Source: Streptomyces sp. ITFR-16
GTDB taxonomy: Bacteria > Actinomycetota > Actinomycetes > Streptomycetales > Streptomycetaceae
DNA length: 64,000 nucleotides
Reading direction: 5' to 3'
Assembly: GCF_031844705.1 (NCBI RefSeq)
Contig: NZ_CP134609.1
Span: 5,580,001 to 5,644,000, forward strand
The notes beneath the pieces were generated by a model. It was not told the origin of the DNA. It searched no databases and worked only from the letters and a program-made list of their open reading frames with translations. This document shows positions 1 through 8,692 of this stretch, one piece after another. Each line of letters starts with the position of its first letter. The first letter of the stretch is position 1. The translations under genes were made by a program, and so were the position numbers.

Positions 1-921
1 GTGACGGCAGCACGGAAGGACGCCGGAGCGGCGCGGACCGCGCAGGCCCCCTCGGCCGGGATCAGCGGTCCGGACACGCCCGAGCCCGAGATCCGCCGCC
101 ACGAGCTGGCGGACTTCCTGCGCAGTCGCCGCGAGCGGATCACCCCTGAGCAGGTGGGGCTGGTCCGGGGCCGTCGCAGGCGCACGCCGGGGCTGCGGCG
201 CGAGGAGGTCGCCCAGCTCTCCGCCGTCGGCGTCACCTGGTACACCTGGCTCGAACAGGCCCGGGACATCCAGGTCTCGCCCCAGGTCCTGGACGCACTC
301 GCCCGCGCGCTGCTGCTCGACCGCAGCGAGCGCTCCCATCTCTTCTCCCTCGCGGGGGCCGTCGACCCCGCGCCCGGCACGGAGTGCCCGAGCATCACCC
401 CGGCCCTGCGCACCATGCTGGGGCAGCTGGAGCCGATTCCGGCCTGTGTGCAGAACAGCCGTTACGACGTCCTCGCCCACAACCGGACCTACGGGCGGCT
501 GCTCTGCGACATGGACGCGGTCGCGCCCGAGGACCGCAACGTCATGCTGCTGGCCTACACGAACGAGCAGTGGCGCTCCTCGGTCATGGACATCGACGAG
601 GTGACCCGGCTGCTGACCGCCAAATTCCGGGCCGCGATGGCCGAGCACCTCGCCGAACCCGCCTGGAAGGCGCTGCTCAAGCGGCTGGACGCGGCCTCAC
701 CCGAATTCCGGGAGACCTGGGCGCGGCACGAGGTGGTGGGCGCCGGCGGCCGGTCCAAGATCTTCCGCAACGCCCATGTCGGGCTGTTGCGGGTGGAGAC
801 CACCGACCTCTGGCTCGGCCCCTCCGCCGGACCGAGGCTGGTGACCTACGTGCCCCGCGACGAGGAGACCCGGGAGCGGCTGGAGCGCCTTCAGGACCTG
901 GTGCTCGCGGACGAGGGCTGA
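1..921 (+). CDS. XRE-family regulator with MmyB-like ligand-binding domain
   Basis: Predicted DNA-binding transcription factor of 306 residues. The N-terminal third (about residues 33-105) is a helix-turn-helix of the XRE type with the family hallmark RRTPGLRREEVAQLSAVGV. The remainder (about 120-300) matches the MmyB-type domain that follows such HTHs in Streptomyces, including an SRYDVLAHN-like stretch. The family usually controls a neighbouring exporter or oxidoreductase, and the convergent MFS gene overlaps its last 31 bases. The GTG used as start is the first base of the window, so the real start may lie upstream. Family assignment is firm; the effector and targets are unknown. Confidence 0.85.
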   Translation: MTAARKDAGAARTAQAPSAGISGPDTPEPEIRRHELADFLRSRRERITPEQVGLVRGRRRRTPGLRREEVAQLSAVGVTWYTWLEQARDIQVSPQVLDALARALLLDRSERSHLFSLAGAVDPAPGTECPSITPALRTMLGQLEPIPACVQNSRYDVLAHNRTYGRLLCDMDAVAPEDRNVMLLAYTNEQWRSSVMDIDEVTRLLTAKFRAAMAEHLAEPAWKALLKRLDAASPEFRETWARHEVVGAGGRSKIFRNAHVGLLRVETTDLWLGPSAGPRLVTYVPRDEETRERLERLQDLVLADEG

Positions 922-2387
922 CCGGCCGGGGGGCCGGACGCGGCGCCGACCGACGGCTCGGCCAGCCGCTCCGCCGTCCGGCGGGCGGTGCCGCGCGCCC
1001 AGCGTCCGCTGCTCAGGGCCCCGACGAGCAGGACGCAGACCCCGCATCCGGTCACGATCCACCAGGCGGGCCTGCTCGCGTCCACGAAGCCGCCCGAGGA
1101 GCCGCCGTACGAGGCGCCGGCGCCGGTCACCCCGGCGGCGAGGACCGCCCCGATCACGGCGACACCGAGCGTCTGGCCGATCTGCCGGCTGGTGGAGGCG
1201 ACGGCCGCCGCCACGCCCGCCTGGGCGCGGGGCATCCCGGAGACGGCGGTGTTGGTGATGGGCGCGTTCACCGAGCCGAAGCCCAGGCCGAACAGGACGT
1301 ACGCGGTGAACATCAGCGGGGTCTCGGTCTCCGCGTCGAACGCCGCGAACATCAGCCCGCTCGCCGCCATCGCGACGCCCGCGACCAGCAGTGGGATACG
1401 CGGCCCGCGCGTGGCGACGAGCCGGCCCGCCAGCGGGGGCAGGACACAGACCACGGCCGCCATCGGCAGCATGTACAGACCGGCGTCCAGCGCGCTCAGC
1501 CCCCGCACGTCCTGGAGGTACAGGGTGTTGAGGAAGAGGAAGCCGCCCAGCGCGGCGAACGCGCTGACCGCGATGACGGTGGCCCCGCTGAACGGCACGC
1601 TGTGGAAGAACCGCAGATCGATCAGGGGGTCGGTGCGGCGGGGCTCGTACACCAGCAGCCCCGCCAGCGCGGCCGCCGCGAGCCCGGCGAAGAACAGGAT
1701 CTCCGCCGAGGTCCAGCCCTTCTGCGGCGCCTCGATGATCGCGTACGTCAGCGAGCCGAGCAGCGCGATCACCAGCAGCTGGCCCACCGGGTCGGGGCGG
1801 CGGGCCCGCTGGGCGCGGGACTCGGGGACGTACCGCAGCGTGAGCAGCAGGGCGGCCAGGCCGACCGGGAGGTTGATCCAGAAGATCGAGCGCCAGCCGA
1901 CCGAGTCGACCAGGGCGCCGCCGACCACCGGGCCCGCCGCCATGGAGATGCCGACGACACCGCCCCAGACACCGATCGCGCGGGCGCGCTCGCGGGGGTC
2001 GGTGAAGGTGTTGGTGATGATCGACATCGCCACCGGGTTGAGCATCGAGCCGCCGACGGCCTGCACCATCCGGAAGACGATGAGCGTCTCCAGGCTGGGT
2101 GCCAGCGAGCAGAGCGCCGAGCCCAGCGTGAACAGGACGAGCCCGGCCATGAAGACCTTGCGTCTGCCGATCCGGTCGGCGGTGGAACCCGCGAGCATCA
2201 GCAGGGATGCGAGGACGAGCGTGTACGCGTCGATCGTCCACTGCATCCCCGCGACGCTGGCGTCCAGTTCCTGGCGCATGGAGGGCAGGGCGACATTCAG
2301 GACGGTGCTGTCAAGGCTGACGATCAGCAGGCTCATGCAGCAGATCGCCAGCACCAGCATCCGTCGCCGGTGGCTGAGCTCGGGCAT
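891..2387 (-). CDS. MFS drug exporter, DHA2 (EmrB/QacA) family
   Basis: Integral membrane proton-coupled efflux protein of 498 residues, the size expected for 14-helix DHA2 exporters. The first helix carries DSTVLNVALP and is followed by the motif-A loop GSTADRIGRRKVFMAG; a motif-C-like stretch rich in Gly/Pro (MAAGPVVGGALVD) follows around residue 150. The start is 15 bases after the stop of the beta-lactamase gene on the same strand, so the two may be cotranscribed as a resistance cassette. Its 3' end runs into the convergent XRE gene. Substrate cannot be read from sequence; multidrug or antibiotic export is the family norm. Confidence 0.88.
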   Translation of the reverse strand: MPELSHRRRMLVLAICCMSLLIVSLDSTVLNVALPSMRQELDASVAGMQWTIDAYTLVLASLLMLAGSTADRIGRRKVFMAGLVLFTLGSALCSLAPSLETLIVFRMVQAVGGSMLNPVAMSIITNTFTDPRERARAIGVWGGVVGISMAAGPVVGGALVDSVGWRSIFWINLPVGLAALLLTLRYVPESRAQRARRPDPVGQLLVIALLGSLTYAIIEAPQKGWTSAEILFFAGLAAAALAGLLVYEPRRTDPLIDLRFFHSVPFSGATVIAVSAFAALGGFLFLNTLYLQDVRGLSALDAGLYMLPMAAVVCVLPPLAGRLVATRGPRIPLLVAGVAMAASGLMFAAFDAETETPLMFTAYVLFGLGFGSVNAPITNTAVSGMPRAQAGVAAAVASTSRQIGQTLGVAVIGAVLAAGVTGAGASYGGSSGGFVDASRPAWWIVTGCGVCVLLVGALSSGRWARGTARRTAERLAEPSVGAASGPPAGQPSSASTRS

Positions 2388-2402
2388 ACATGGATAGTAC
2401 GG

Positions 2403-3338
2403 CTAACTAACGACCCCTGCCGCCAGTGCGGCGGCCGCCTCCCGGACCAGCGGGTGGTCGCCCGTCGCGTCCGAGGGCCCGGCGGGCTTCGTCGTCAGTA
2501 CCGCCAGCACCACGGGCACCCCGTCCGGGGTCCACGCGACGCCCACGTCGTTGCAGCTCGCGTAGGAGCCGCCGCCCGTCTTGTCCGCGACCGTCCACTC
2601 CGGCGGCAGCCCGGCCCGGAAGCGGGTGCCGCTGGTCCGGCAGTTCAGCAGCCAGCCGGTCAGCCGCTCGCGGTCCCGGCGCTCCAGCGCGTCGCCCAGG
2701 ACGAGCCGGGCGTAGTCCCGCGCGATCGACGCCGGGCTGGTGGTGTCCGTGATCCGGCCGGGCTCGGCGGAGTTCAGCTCGGGCTCCCAGCGGTCCAGCC
2801 TGGTCACCCGGTCACCGAGCGAGCGGGCGAAGCGGGTGACCCCGCCGGGGCCGCCCAGCTCGCGCAGCAGCAGATTTCCCGCCGTGTTGTCGCTGTCGCA
2901 CAGGGCCGCGTCGCAGAGGCGGGCGACGGACATTCCGCGCGCGACGTTCTCCTCGGTGCCCGTGACCGGGGAGTCGGACACGAGGTCCGCCTCGGTGTAG
3001 TGGACGACCTTGTCGAGGACCTCGCCGTCCCGGTCCAGGCCCCGCAGGACGGCCGCCGCCGCGAATGTCTTGAAGGTGGAGAGCATCGGGAAGCGCTCGT
3101 CGGACCGGTGGCGGACGGCGACCCCGGTGGCCAGGTTGTAGGCGTACGCGCCGACGCGGGCGCCGTGCGCCCGCTCCAGCTCACGCAGCCGGGCGGTCGT
3201 GGCGTCGGACGCCCGGGCGGCGCGGGCGGGGCCCGCGGCGAGGAACAGCGCGCCGGCGGCGCCCGCGCCCCCGAGCGTGAGCAGCCTGCGCCGGGTGGGG
3301 GCCGGGGCGGCGGGCGTTAAGCGTGCGGTGGGATTCAT
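2403..3338 (-). CDS. Class A beta-lactamase, Tat-exported
   Basis: Serine beta-lactamase of 311 residues. All class A landmarks are visible: STFK (nucleophile Ser and Lys), SDN, the omega-loop EPELN with the general-base Glu, and KTG. The N-terminus TRRRLLTLGGAGAAGALFLA is a twin-arginine signal peptide ending near AGPARA, as in other Streptomyces beta-lactamases, so the enzyme is secreted. I chose the ATG preceded by GAAGGAGACGAAGGTC; reading upstream in frame adds sequence that overlaps dusB on the other strand. It lies just upstream of the MFS exporter and is divergent from dusB, with about 140 bases between their starts. Confidence 0.93.
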   Translation of the reverse strand: MNPTARLTPAAPAPTRRRLLTLGGAGAAGALFLAAGPARAARASDATTARLRELERAHGARVGAYAYNLATGVAVRHRSDERFPMLSTFKTFAAAAVLRGLDRDGEVLDKVVHYTEADLVSDSPVTGTEENVARGMSVARLCDAALCDSDNTAGNLLLRELGGPGGVTRFARSLGDRVTRLDRWEPELNSAEPGRITDTTSPASIARDYARLVLGDALERRDRERLTGWLLNCRTSGTRFRAGLPPEWTVADKTGGGSYASCNDVGVAWTPDGVPVVLAVLTTKPAGPSDATGDHPLVREAAAALAAGVVS

Positions 3339-3480
3339 GACCTTCGTCTCCTTCGTCCTCCGGCCGGGGCGCCGGAACCCCCACGCTACGGTCGCGGTCC
3401 GGCATCCAGGCACTCCGGCCCCGGAGCGGCGGGCCGCGACCGCCGCCGGAGCAGTTCCCCGCGTACGCGACAATGGGGCA

Positions 3481-4629
3481 ATGACCACGCTCGCCCCCGC
3501 GCCCCCGCTGCTCCGCATCGGCCCGCACACCGTGCAGCCGCCGGTGGTCCTCGCCCCCATGGCCGGCATCACCAACGCCCCCTTCCGCACGCTGTGCCGG
3601 GAGTTCTCGGGCGGCAAGGGGCTGTTCGTCAGCGAGATGATCACCACGCGGGCGCTGGTCGAGCGCAACGAGAAGACCATGCAGCTCATCCACTTCGACG
3701 CGAGCGAGACCCCGCGCTCCATCCAGCTGTACGGAGTGGACCCGGACACGGTCGGCAAGGCCGTCCGCATGATCGTCGACGAGAACCTCGCCGACCACAT
3801 CGACCTGAACTTCGGCTGCCCGGTCCCCAAGGTCACCCGCAAGGGCGGCGGCTCGGCGCTCCCGTACAAGCGGCCGCTGCTGCGCGCGATCCTGCACCAG
3901 GCGGTCTCCCACGCGGGCGACCTGCCGGTCACGATCAAGATGCGCAAGGGCATCGACGACGACCACCTCACCTTCCTCGACGCCGGCCGGATCGCCGTGG
4001 AGGAGGGCGTCACCGCCGTCGCGCTGCACGGCAGGACGGCCGCCCAGCACTACGGCGGCACCGCCGACTGGGAGGCCATCGCCCGCCTCAAGGAGCACGT
4101 CCCGGAGATCCCCGTCCTCGGCAACGGCGACATCTGGTGCGCCGACGACGCCCTGCGGATGATGCGCGAGACCGGCTGCGACGGCGTGGTCGTGGGCCGG
4201 GGCTGCCTGGGCCGCCCCTGGCTGTTCGGCGACCTGGTCAGCGCGTTCGAGGGTACGCAGACGAGGCAGGCGCCCGCGTTGCGCACCGTCGCGGACGTCA
4301 TGCTGCGGCACGCGACGCTGCTGGGGGAGTGGATCGGCGACGAGACCCGGGGCGTGATCGACTTCCGCAAGCACGTGGCCTGGTACCTCAAGGGCTTCGC
4401 GGTCGGCTCCGAGATGCGCAAGAGGCTGGCGGTCACCTCCTCGCTGGAGGAGCTGGGCTCCCAGCTGCACGAGCTGGACCTGGACCAGCCCTGGCCGGAC
4501 GGCGCCGACGGCCCGCGCGGGCGCACCTCAGGCAACAACCGGGTGGTCCTCCCGGACGGCTGGCTGAAGGACCCGTACGACTGCGCGGGCATCTCCGCCG
4601 ACGCCGAGCTGGACACCTCCGGCGGCTGA
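3481..4629 (+). CDS. dusB: tRNA-dihydrouridine synthase
   Basis: FMN-dependent enzyme that reduces uridines in the tRNA D-loop using NADPH, 382 residues. It has the Dus signature APMAGITNAPFRTLCREF near the N-terminus, the catalytic cysteine in NFGCPVPKVTRKGGGSAL, and phosphate-binding segments around GNGDIW and GVVVGRGCLGRPW of the TIM barrel. The nifR3/DusB class is indicated by length and by the KVTRKGGG variant. The ATG begins right after ACGCGACAATGGGGCA with no strong Shine-Dalgarno sequence, so translation may be leaderless or weakly led. The next gene on the opposite strand ends 3 bases away. Confidence 0.93.
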   Translation: MTTLAPAPPLLRIGPHTVQPPVVLAPMAGITNAPFRTLCREFSGGKGLFVSEMITTRALVERNEKTMQLIHFDASETPRSIQLYGVDPDTVGKAVRMIVDENLADHIDLNFGCPVPKVTRKGGGSALPYKRPLLRAILHQAVSHAGDLPVTIKMRKGIDDDHLTFLDAGRIAVEEGVTAVALHGRTAAQHYGGTADWEAIARLKEHVPEIPVLGNGDIWCADDALRMMRETGCDGVVVGRGCLGRPWLFGDLVSAFEGTQTRQAPALRTVADVMLRHATLLGEWIGDETRGVIDFRKHVAWYLKGFAVGSEMRKRLAVTSSLEELGSQLHELDLDQPWPDGADGPRGRTSGNNRVVLPDGWLKDPYDCAGISADAELDTSGG

Positions 4630-4632
4630 GGC

Positions 4633-5388
4633 TCAGCCCCGGACGTCCGGGCCCGCCCGCCGCTCCAGCGGGGCGGCCGCGGCGGAGTTCATGACGTTGA
4701 AGACCATGCTCCCCGCCCGGTAGCGGTCGTCCGTCCACTCGATGGCCCGGCCCGCCGCCGTGTACGACAGATGGCGCTGGCGCAGCAGCGGGCTGGCCCG
4801 GCGCACGCGCAGCAGCCGGGCGTCCTCGCTGCCCGCCGCGACCGCGTCGATCAGGTGCTCGCCGTAGTGCGCGACGATGTCCGCGCGCTCCGCGATGCTG
4901 TTCATGATCGAGACGCAGTCCTCCGGGAGCGCCAGGACGGCCGGGGCCACCCAGTCCGCGTAGACCGTCCGCTCCACCATCACTGGCTCCCCGTCGAGCC
5001 ACCGCAGCCGCAGCACGTACAGCACATCGCTGCCCGGCTCCGCGTCCAGCCGCTCGGCCTCCTCGGCGGTCGCGGTGCGGGTGACGCGGGTCAGGATGCG
5101 GCTGGAGACCTCGCACCCCATCGCCTGGGCCCACTGCGCGAAGCTGTTGAGCTGCTGGAAGCTCTGGCGGCGCTCGCTGCGCAGGACGACCCGCCGCGCC
5201 CCCTGCCGGGAGCCGATCAGCCCCTCCGAGGCGAGCAGCGCCACCGCCTGGCGGACCGTGCCGCGCGAGACGGACCAGCGGGTTGCGAGGTCGCTCTCCG
5301 ACGGCAGCCGGGAGCCGAGCGGGTAGGCGCCGCTGCGGATGGAGTGCCGCAGCGACTCCGCGATCTCCCGATAGCGTGAATGGCCCAC
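4633..5388 (-). CDS. GntR-family regulator, HutC/UTRA subfamily
   Basis: Predicted repressor of 251 residues: GntR winged helix at residues 3-75 (SRYREIAESLRHSIRSGAY, then LPSESDLATRWSVSRGTVRQA) and a UTRA small-molecule-binding domain to the C-terminus. I chose the GTG preceded by GAGGGGGGCGC over an in-frame ATG 51 bases upstream that lacks a ribosome-binding site. It is divergent from the ABC uptake operon that begins 303 bases away, the usual layout for UTRA regulators of transport operons (for example PhnF or DasR types), so it probably controls that operon and itself. Candidate operators are annotated between them. Confidence 0.88.
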   Translation of the reverse strand: MGHSRYREIAESLRHSIRSGAYPLGSRLPSESDLATRWSVSRGTVRQAVALLASEGLIGSRQGARRVVLRSERRQSFQQLNSFAQWAQAMGCEVSSRILTRVTRTATAEEAERLDAEPGSDVLYVLRLRWLDGEPVMVERTVYADWVAPAVLALPEDCVSIMNSIAERADIVAHYGEHLIDAVAAGSEDARLLRVRRASPLLRQRHLSYTAAGRAIEWTDDRYRAGSMVFNVMNSAAAAPLERRAGPDVRG

Positions 5389-5433
5389 GCGCCCCCCTCG
5401 GCCGGCCGGTCCGGGGTGCGGGACCGGGCTGCG

Positions 5434-5470
5434 GATCATGGATCTCTACAGATCATGGACTGTGTACAGG
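5434..5470. promoter_or_regulatory. Direct-repeat candidate operator near GntR gene
   Basis: Two copies of GATCATGGA, then CTGTGTACAG, lie 46-82 bases upstream of the GntR gene start. The partial inverted arrangement TACAG...CTGT resembles GntR-family half-sites. The assignment is inferred from position only. Confidence 0.4.
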
Positions 5471-5646
5471 TCCGCTCGTCGATCGCGGTCCTGTCGCTCA
5501 CTCTAATGCCGGTGCGCGGCGTTTCGATGCAGGGTCGTTATCTACCACAGCCCCTGAATAGTCGGCTTTCCTCTTCCTCGCCTCTTGCCGCACCGGACAT
5601 CGGACGTTAACTCTCCCGACACCTGGACCGGGCGAACTGATGCCAG

Positions 5647-5660
5647 CTTGTATGAACAAG
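5647..5660. promoter_or_regulatory. Inverted repeat CTTGTATGAACAAG, candidate UTRA-regulator operator
   Basis: Perfect 5-base arms around ATGA, 31 bases upstream of the ABC operon start codon. The form resembles known HutC-subfamily operators such as TGGTATAGACCA, with different arm bases. A repressor bound here would block the operon promoter or leader. Confidence 0.5.
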
Positions 5661-5691
5661 TGGCACTCACTTCGCTTCCAGGAGATACACC

Positions 5692-6870
5692 GTGCGCAGA
5701 CTCCGTCCCCGCCCCCGTATCCGCGCCACCGGCCGTACGGTCGCCGCCCTCGCCGTCGGTGCGACGGCTCTGACCGCGCTCACCGCCTGCGGCGCCGCAC
5801 CCGAGGAGAAGGCCGAGCCCGGGGCGAAGGGTGTGAAGTCCAGCGAGGCCACATCGGCCGCGGACTTCGGCGGACTGGACAAGCTGGTCGCCGCCGCCGA
5901 GAAGGAGGGCGAGCTCAACGTGATCGCCCTGCCGCCGGACTGGGCGAACTACGGCGAGCTGATCAAGGCCTTCCAGGCCAAGTACAAGGTCAAGATCAAG
6001 AGTGAGAACCCGGACGCCGCCAGCGCCGACGAGATAGCCGCCGTCAAGTCCCGCAAGGGCCAAAAGCGCGCCCCCGACGTCCTCGACCTCGGCATCGCCT
6101 TCGCCCGCAGCGGCGCCGCCGAGAACCTCTTCGCCCCGTACAAGGTCACCGCCTGGGACAAGATCCCCGCCGGCCAGAAGGACGCGGACGGCCGCTGGTT
6201 CAACGACTACGGCGGCTACGTCTCCATCGGCTGCGACGCCGCCCGGATCAAGACCTGCCCCGAGACCTTCGCCGACCTGCTCAAGCCCGAGTACAAGGGC
6301 AAGGTCGCCCTCAACGGCAACCCGACCAAGTCCGGCTCCGCGTTCGGCGGCGTGTACGCGGCGTCCCTGGCCAACAAGGGCTCGTTCGGCGACATCCAGC
6401 CCGGCATCGACTTCTTCGGCAAGCTGAAGAAGAGCGGCAACTTCATCCCCGTCGAGTCCACCCCGGCGACCGTCGAGAAGGGCGAGACGCCGATCAGCAT
6501 CGACTGGGACTACCTGAACGCCGGGTACGCCGACCAGTTCAAGGGCAAGGGCGTCGACTGGAAGGTCTCCGTGCCCTCCGACGGCGTGTACGCCCAGTTC
6601 TACTCGCAGGCCGTCAACAAGGAGGCCCCGCACCCCGCGGCCGCCCGCCTGTGGATGGAGTACCTGTACAGCGCCGAGGGCCAGAACCTCTGGCTCAAGG
6701 GATACGCCCGCCCCGTCCTGCTGCCCGCCATGACCGAGGACGGCACCGCCGACAAGACCTTCGTCACCAAGCTCCCCAAGGTCTCCGGCACCCCGTCCTT
6801 CCCCGCATCCGACGAGCTGGACAAGGCCAACGCCACGCTCGCCGAGAACTGGGACAAGGCCGTCTCCTGA
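5692..6870 (+). CDS. ABC transporter solute-binding lipoprotein
   Basis: Extracellular substrate-binding component, 392 residues. A basic N-terminus and hydrophobic stretch end in the lipobox LTAC (Cys about residue 30), so the mature protein is anchored to the outer face of the membrane. The rest fits family-1/6 binding proteins of the PotD/AfuA/phosphonate type (ELNVIALPPDWANYGELIKA; SIDWDYLNAGY). The GTG start is preceded by CCAGGAGATACACC. First gene of an operon in which every junction overlaps or nearly abuts. Ligand not identifiable; polyamine, ferric ion or an organophosphonate are possibilities, and the terminal HAD phosphatase favours a phosphorylated compound. That last point is inference. 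Confidence 0.85.
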   Translation: MRRLRPRPRIRATGRTVAALAVGATALTALTACGAAPEEKAEPGAKGVKSSEATSAADFGGLDKLVAAAEKEGELNVIALPPDWANYGELIKAFQAKYKVKIKSENPDAASADEIAAVKSRKGQKRAPDVLDLGIAFARSGAAENLFAPYKVTAWDKIPAGQKDADGRWFNDYGGYVSIGCDAARIKTCPETFADLLKPEYKGKVALNGNPTKSGSAFGGVYAASLANKGSFGDIQPGIDFFGKLKKSGNFIPVESTPATVEKGETPISIDWDYLNAGYADQFKGKGVDWKVSVPSDGVYAQFYSQAVNKEAPHPAAARLWMEYLYSAEGQNLWLKGYARPVLLPAMTEDGTADKTFVTKLPKVSGTPSFPASDELDKANATLAENWDKAVS

Positions 6871-7787
6871 TGACCTCAGCCCACCCGTCCGCCGCCCCGG
6901 CCCCCGGGGCGGCCGCCCCGCGCGCCGGCGGCCGTACCCGCAGGCGCCGGCCGCCCCGCGCCTGGCTCGGCGCGCTCCCGCTGCTCGTCTTCGCCGGGCT
7001 CTGCTTCGGACTGCCCGCCGGCGCCCTGCTGTACGGGGCGTTCACCCGCACCGACCCGGCCTCCGGCGCCACGGAGGTCACCGGCGAGCACCTGCACCGC
7101 TCGCTCCAGGGGCCCTACCTCACCTCGCTCACCGGCAGCGTCGAGCTGTCCGCGCTGAACGCCGCCCTCGCCACCGTCCTAGGCGTGCTGATCGCCCAGG
7201 CGGTCGTCACCTCCCGGCGCGGCACGCTGCGCGGGGCCGTCCTCACGGCCTCCGGGGTGCTCGCCAACTTCGGCGGGATCCCGCTGGCCTTCGCCTTCGT
7301 CGCCACCCTCGGCATCTCCGGGGTGGTCACCCGGCTCGGGCACCTGGACACGCTCGGCTGGAACCTCTACTCCTTCACCGGACTCACCGTCATCTACCTC
7401 TACTTCCTGATCCCGCTCATGGTGCTCGTCGTCGTCCCCGCGCTCGACGGGCTGCGCCCGCAGTGGCGCGAGGCCGCCCGCAACACCGGCGCCACCACCT
7501 GGCAGTTCTGGCGCCACGTCGGACTTCCGGTGCTCGCGCCCTCCCTGCTCGGCGGGTTCGTCCTGCTCTTCGGCAGCGCCTTCGCCGCGCACGCCACGGC
7601 CGCCGCCCTGGTCGGCGGCTCCGTACCGCTGGTCACCCTGAAGATCGCCGACGCGCTCTCCGGGAACGTCCTGGTCGGCCAGGAGAACGTGGCGCTGGCC
7701 CTGAGCCTCGACATGATCGTGATCGCCGGACTGGTGATGGCGGTCTATCTGCCCCTCCAGCGACGGAGCTCCCGATGGCTGCACTGA
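6870..7787 (+). CDS. ABC transporter permease (first)
   Basis: Inner-membrane permease of 305 residues with about six predicted helices. It carries the ATPase-docking EAA loop REAARNTGATTWQFWRHVGLP around residues 205-225. The start codon shares one base with the stop of the binding-protein gene (TGATG), indicating translational coupling, and it overlaps the next permease by 13 bases. The N-terminal 30 residues are Ala/Pro/Arg-rich and cytoplasmic. It belongs to the PotB/CysT-type permease superfamily (BPD_transp_1). Confidence 0.87.
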   Translation: MTSAHPSAAPAPGAAAPRAGGRTRRRRPPRAWLGALPLLVFAGLCFGLPAGALLYGAFTRTDPASGATEVTGEHLHRSLQGPYLTSLTGSVELSALNAALATVLGVLIAQAVVTSRRGTLRGAVLTASGVLANFGGIPLAFAFVATLGISGVVTRLGHLDTLGWNLYSFTGLTVIYLYFLIPLMVLVVVPALDGLRPQWREAARNTGATTWQFWRHVGLPVLAPSLLGGFVLLFGSAFAAHATAAALVGGSVPLVTLKIADALSGNVLVGQENVALALSLDMIVIAGLVMAVYLPLQRRSSRWLH

Positions 7788-8686
7788 CCACCGCCGCCCC
7801 CGCGACCGAGGCCCCGGTGCCGGTGAAGGCCCGCCGCACGCGCCCCCGCTACTGGCGCGGTGCCGTACTGGCCGTCGCCGGGCTCTACTTCGTCACCCCG
7901 CTGCTCTCCTCGTTCGTCTTCACGGTCCACGTACCCAACCAGGGCCTCACCTTCGAGGCGTACAGCGGCATCCTGTCGGCCGACGGATTCACCGAGAGCC
8001 TGTTCCTCTCGCTCTCCCTCGCCGCCGCCACGATCGCCCTCGCCCTGCTGCTCGTCGTCCCCGCGCTCGTCGCGGTGCGGCTCGGGCCGCCCCGGCTGCG
8101 GGCCGTCGTCGAGGTCGTCTGCATGCTGCCGCTGGTGGTGCCGCCGATCGCCCTGGTCACGGGCATCACCACCGTGCTGCGCTGGGGGCCCGACCACTTC
8201 TCGCGCACCCCGCTCTACCAGACGTTCATCGCCGTGCAGAACGAATCGTTCCCCGTGGTGCTGGTGCTCGCCTACACCGTGCTCGCGCTGCCGTTCGTGC
8301 ACCGCTCGCTGGACGCCGGGCTGCGCGCCGTCGACGTACCCACCCTCGTGGAGGCGGCCCGCAACTGCGGGGCGGGCCGGGCGCAGGTGATCCTGCGCGT
8401 CATCCTGCCCAACCTGCGCTCCTCGCTCGCCGGGGCCTCCTTCCTGACCCTGGCGCTGGTGCTCGGCGAGTACACCATCGCCTCGCTGCTGGGCTTCCGG
8501 CCCTTCGCGGTGTGGATCGTCTCCGTCTCCGGTGCCGAGGCCCGGATGTCGGTCGCCGTCTCCCTGCTCTCCCTGCTCATCACCTGGGTCCTGCTGCTCG
8601 TCCTCTCGCGCGCCGGAACCGGCTCCGCCCCCTCCGTCCCGGCCGCCGCCGGCACCGTCCCCGCCCCCGACCCCGGCAAGGAGTAG
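7775..8686 (+). CDS. ABC transporter permease (second)
   Basis: Second membrane subunit, 303 residues, PotC-type BPD_transp_1 permease. The EAA loop is VEAARNCGAGRAQVILRVILP near residues 190-210. The C-terminal tail after the last helix is a low-complexity Pro/Ala stretch. The ATG lies inside the end of the preceding permease gene, so the two subunits are coupled and form the heterodimeric channel. A ribosome-binding site for the following ATPase gene (AAGGAG) sits at its 3' end. Confidence 0.87.
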   Translation: MAALTTAAPATEAPVPVKARRTRPRYWRGAVLAVAGLYFVTPLLSSFVFTVHVPNQGLTFEAYSGILSADGFTESLFLSLSLAAATIALALLLVVPALVAVRLGPPRLRAVVEVVCMLPLVVPPIALVTGITTVLRWGPDHFSRTPLYQTFIAVQNESFPVVLVLAYTVLALPFVHRSLDAGLRAVDVPTLVEAARNCGAGRAQVILRVILPNLRSSLAGASFLTLALVLGEYTIASLLGFRPFAVWIVSVSGAEARMSVAVSLLSLLITWVLLLVLSRAGTGSAPSVPAAAGTVPAPDPGKE

Positions 8687-8692
8687 CCACCC

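Larger units (their letters stand above)
5389..5691. other. Divergent regulatory region, GntR gene / ABC operon
   Basis: This 303-base gap has no coding potential. It contains two direct copies of GATCATGGA 17 bases apart (5434-5442 and 5451-5459) followed by CTGTGTACAG, and an inverted repeat CTTGT-ATGA-ACAAG just before the operon's ribosome-binding site. Both are candidate operators for the adjacent GntR regulator. Confidence 0.6.

Noticed and set aside
384..3320. A 978-codon open frame on the plus strand across the XRE, MFS and beta-lactamase genes
   Set aside because: It is antisense to, or out of frame with, three clear genes, has Arg/Gly/Ala-rich low-complexity content and no recognisable domain. 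High GC leaves few stop codons in such frames.
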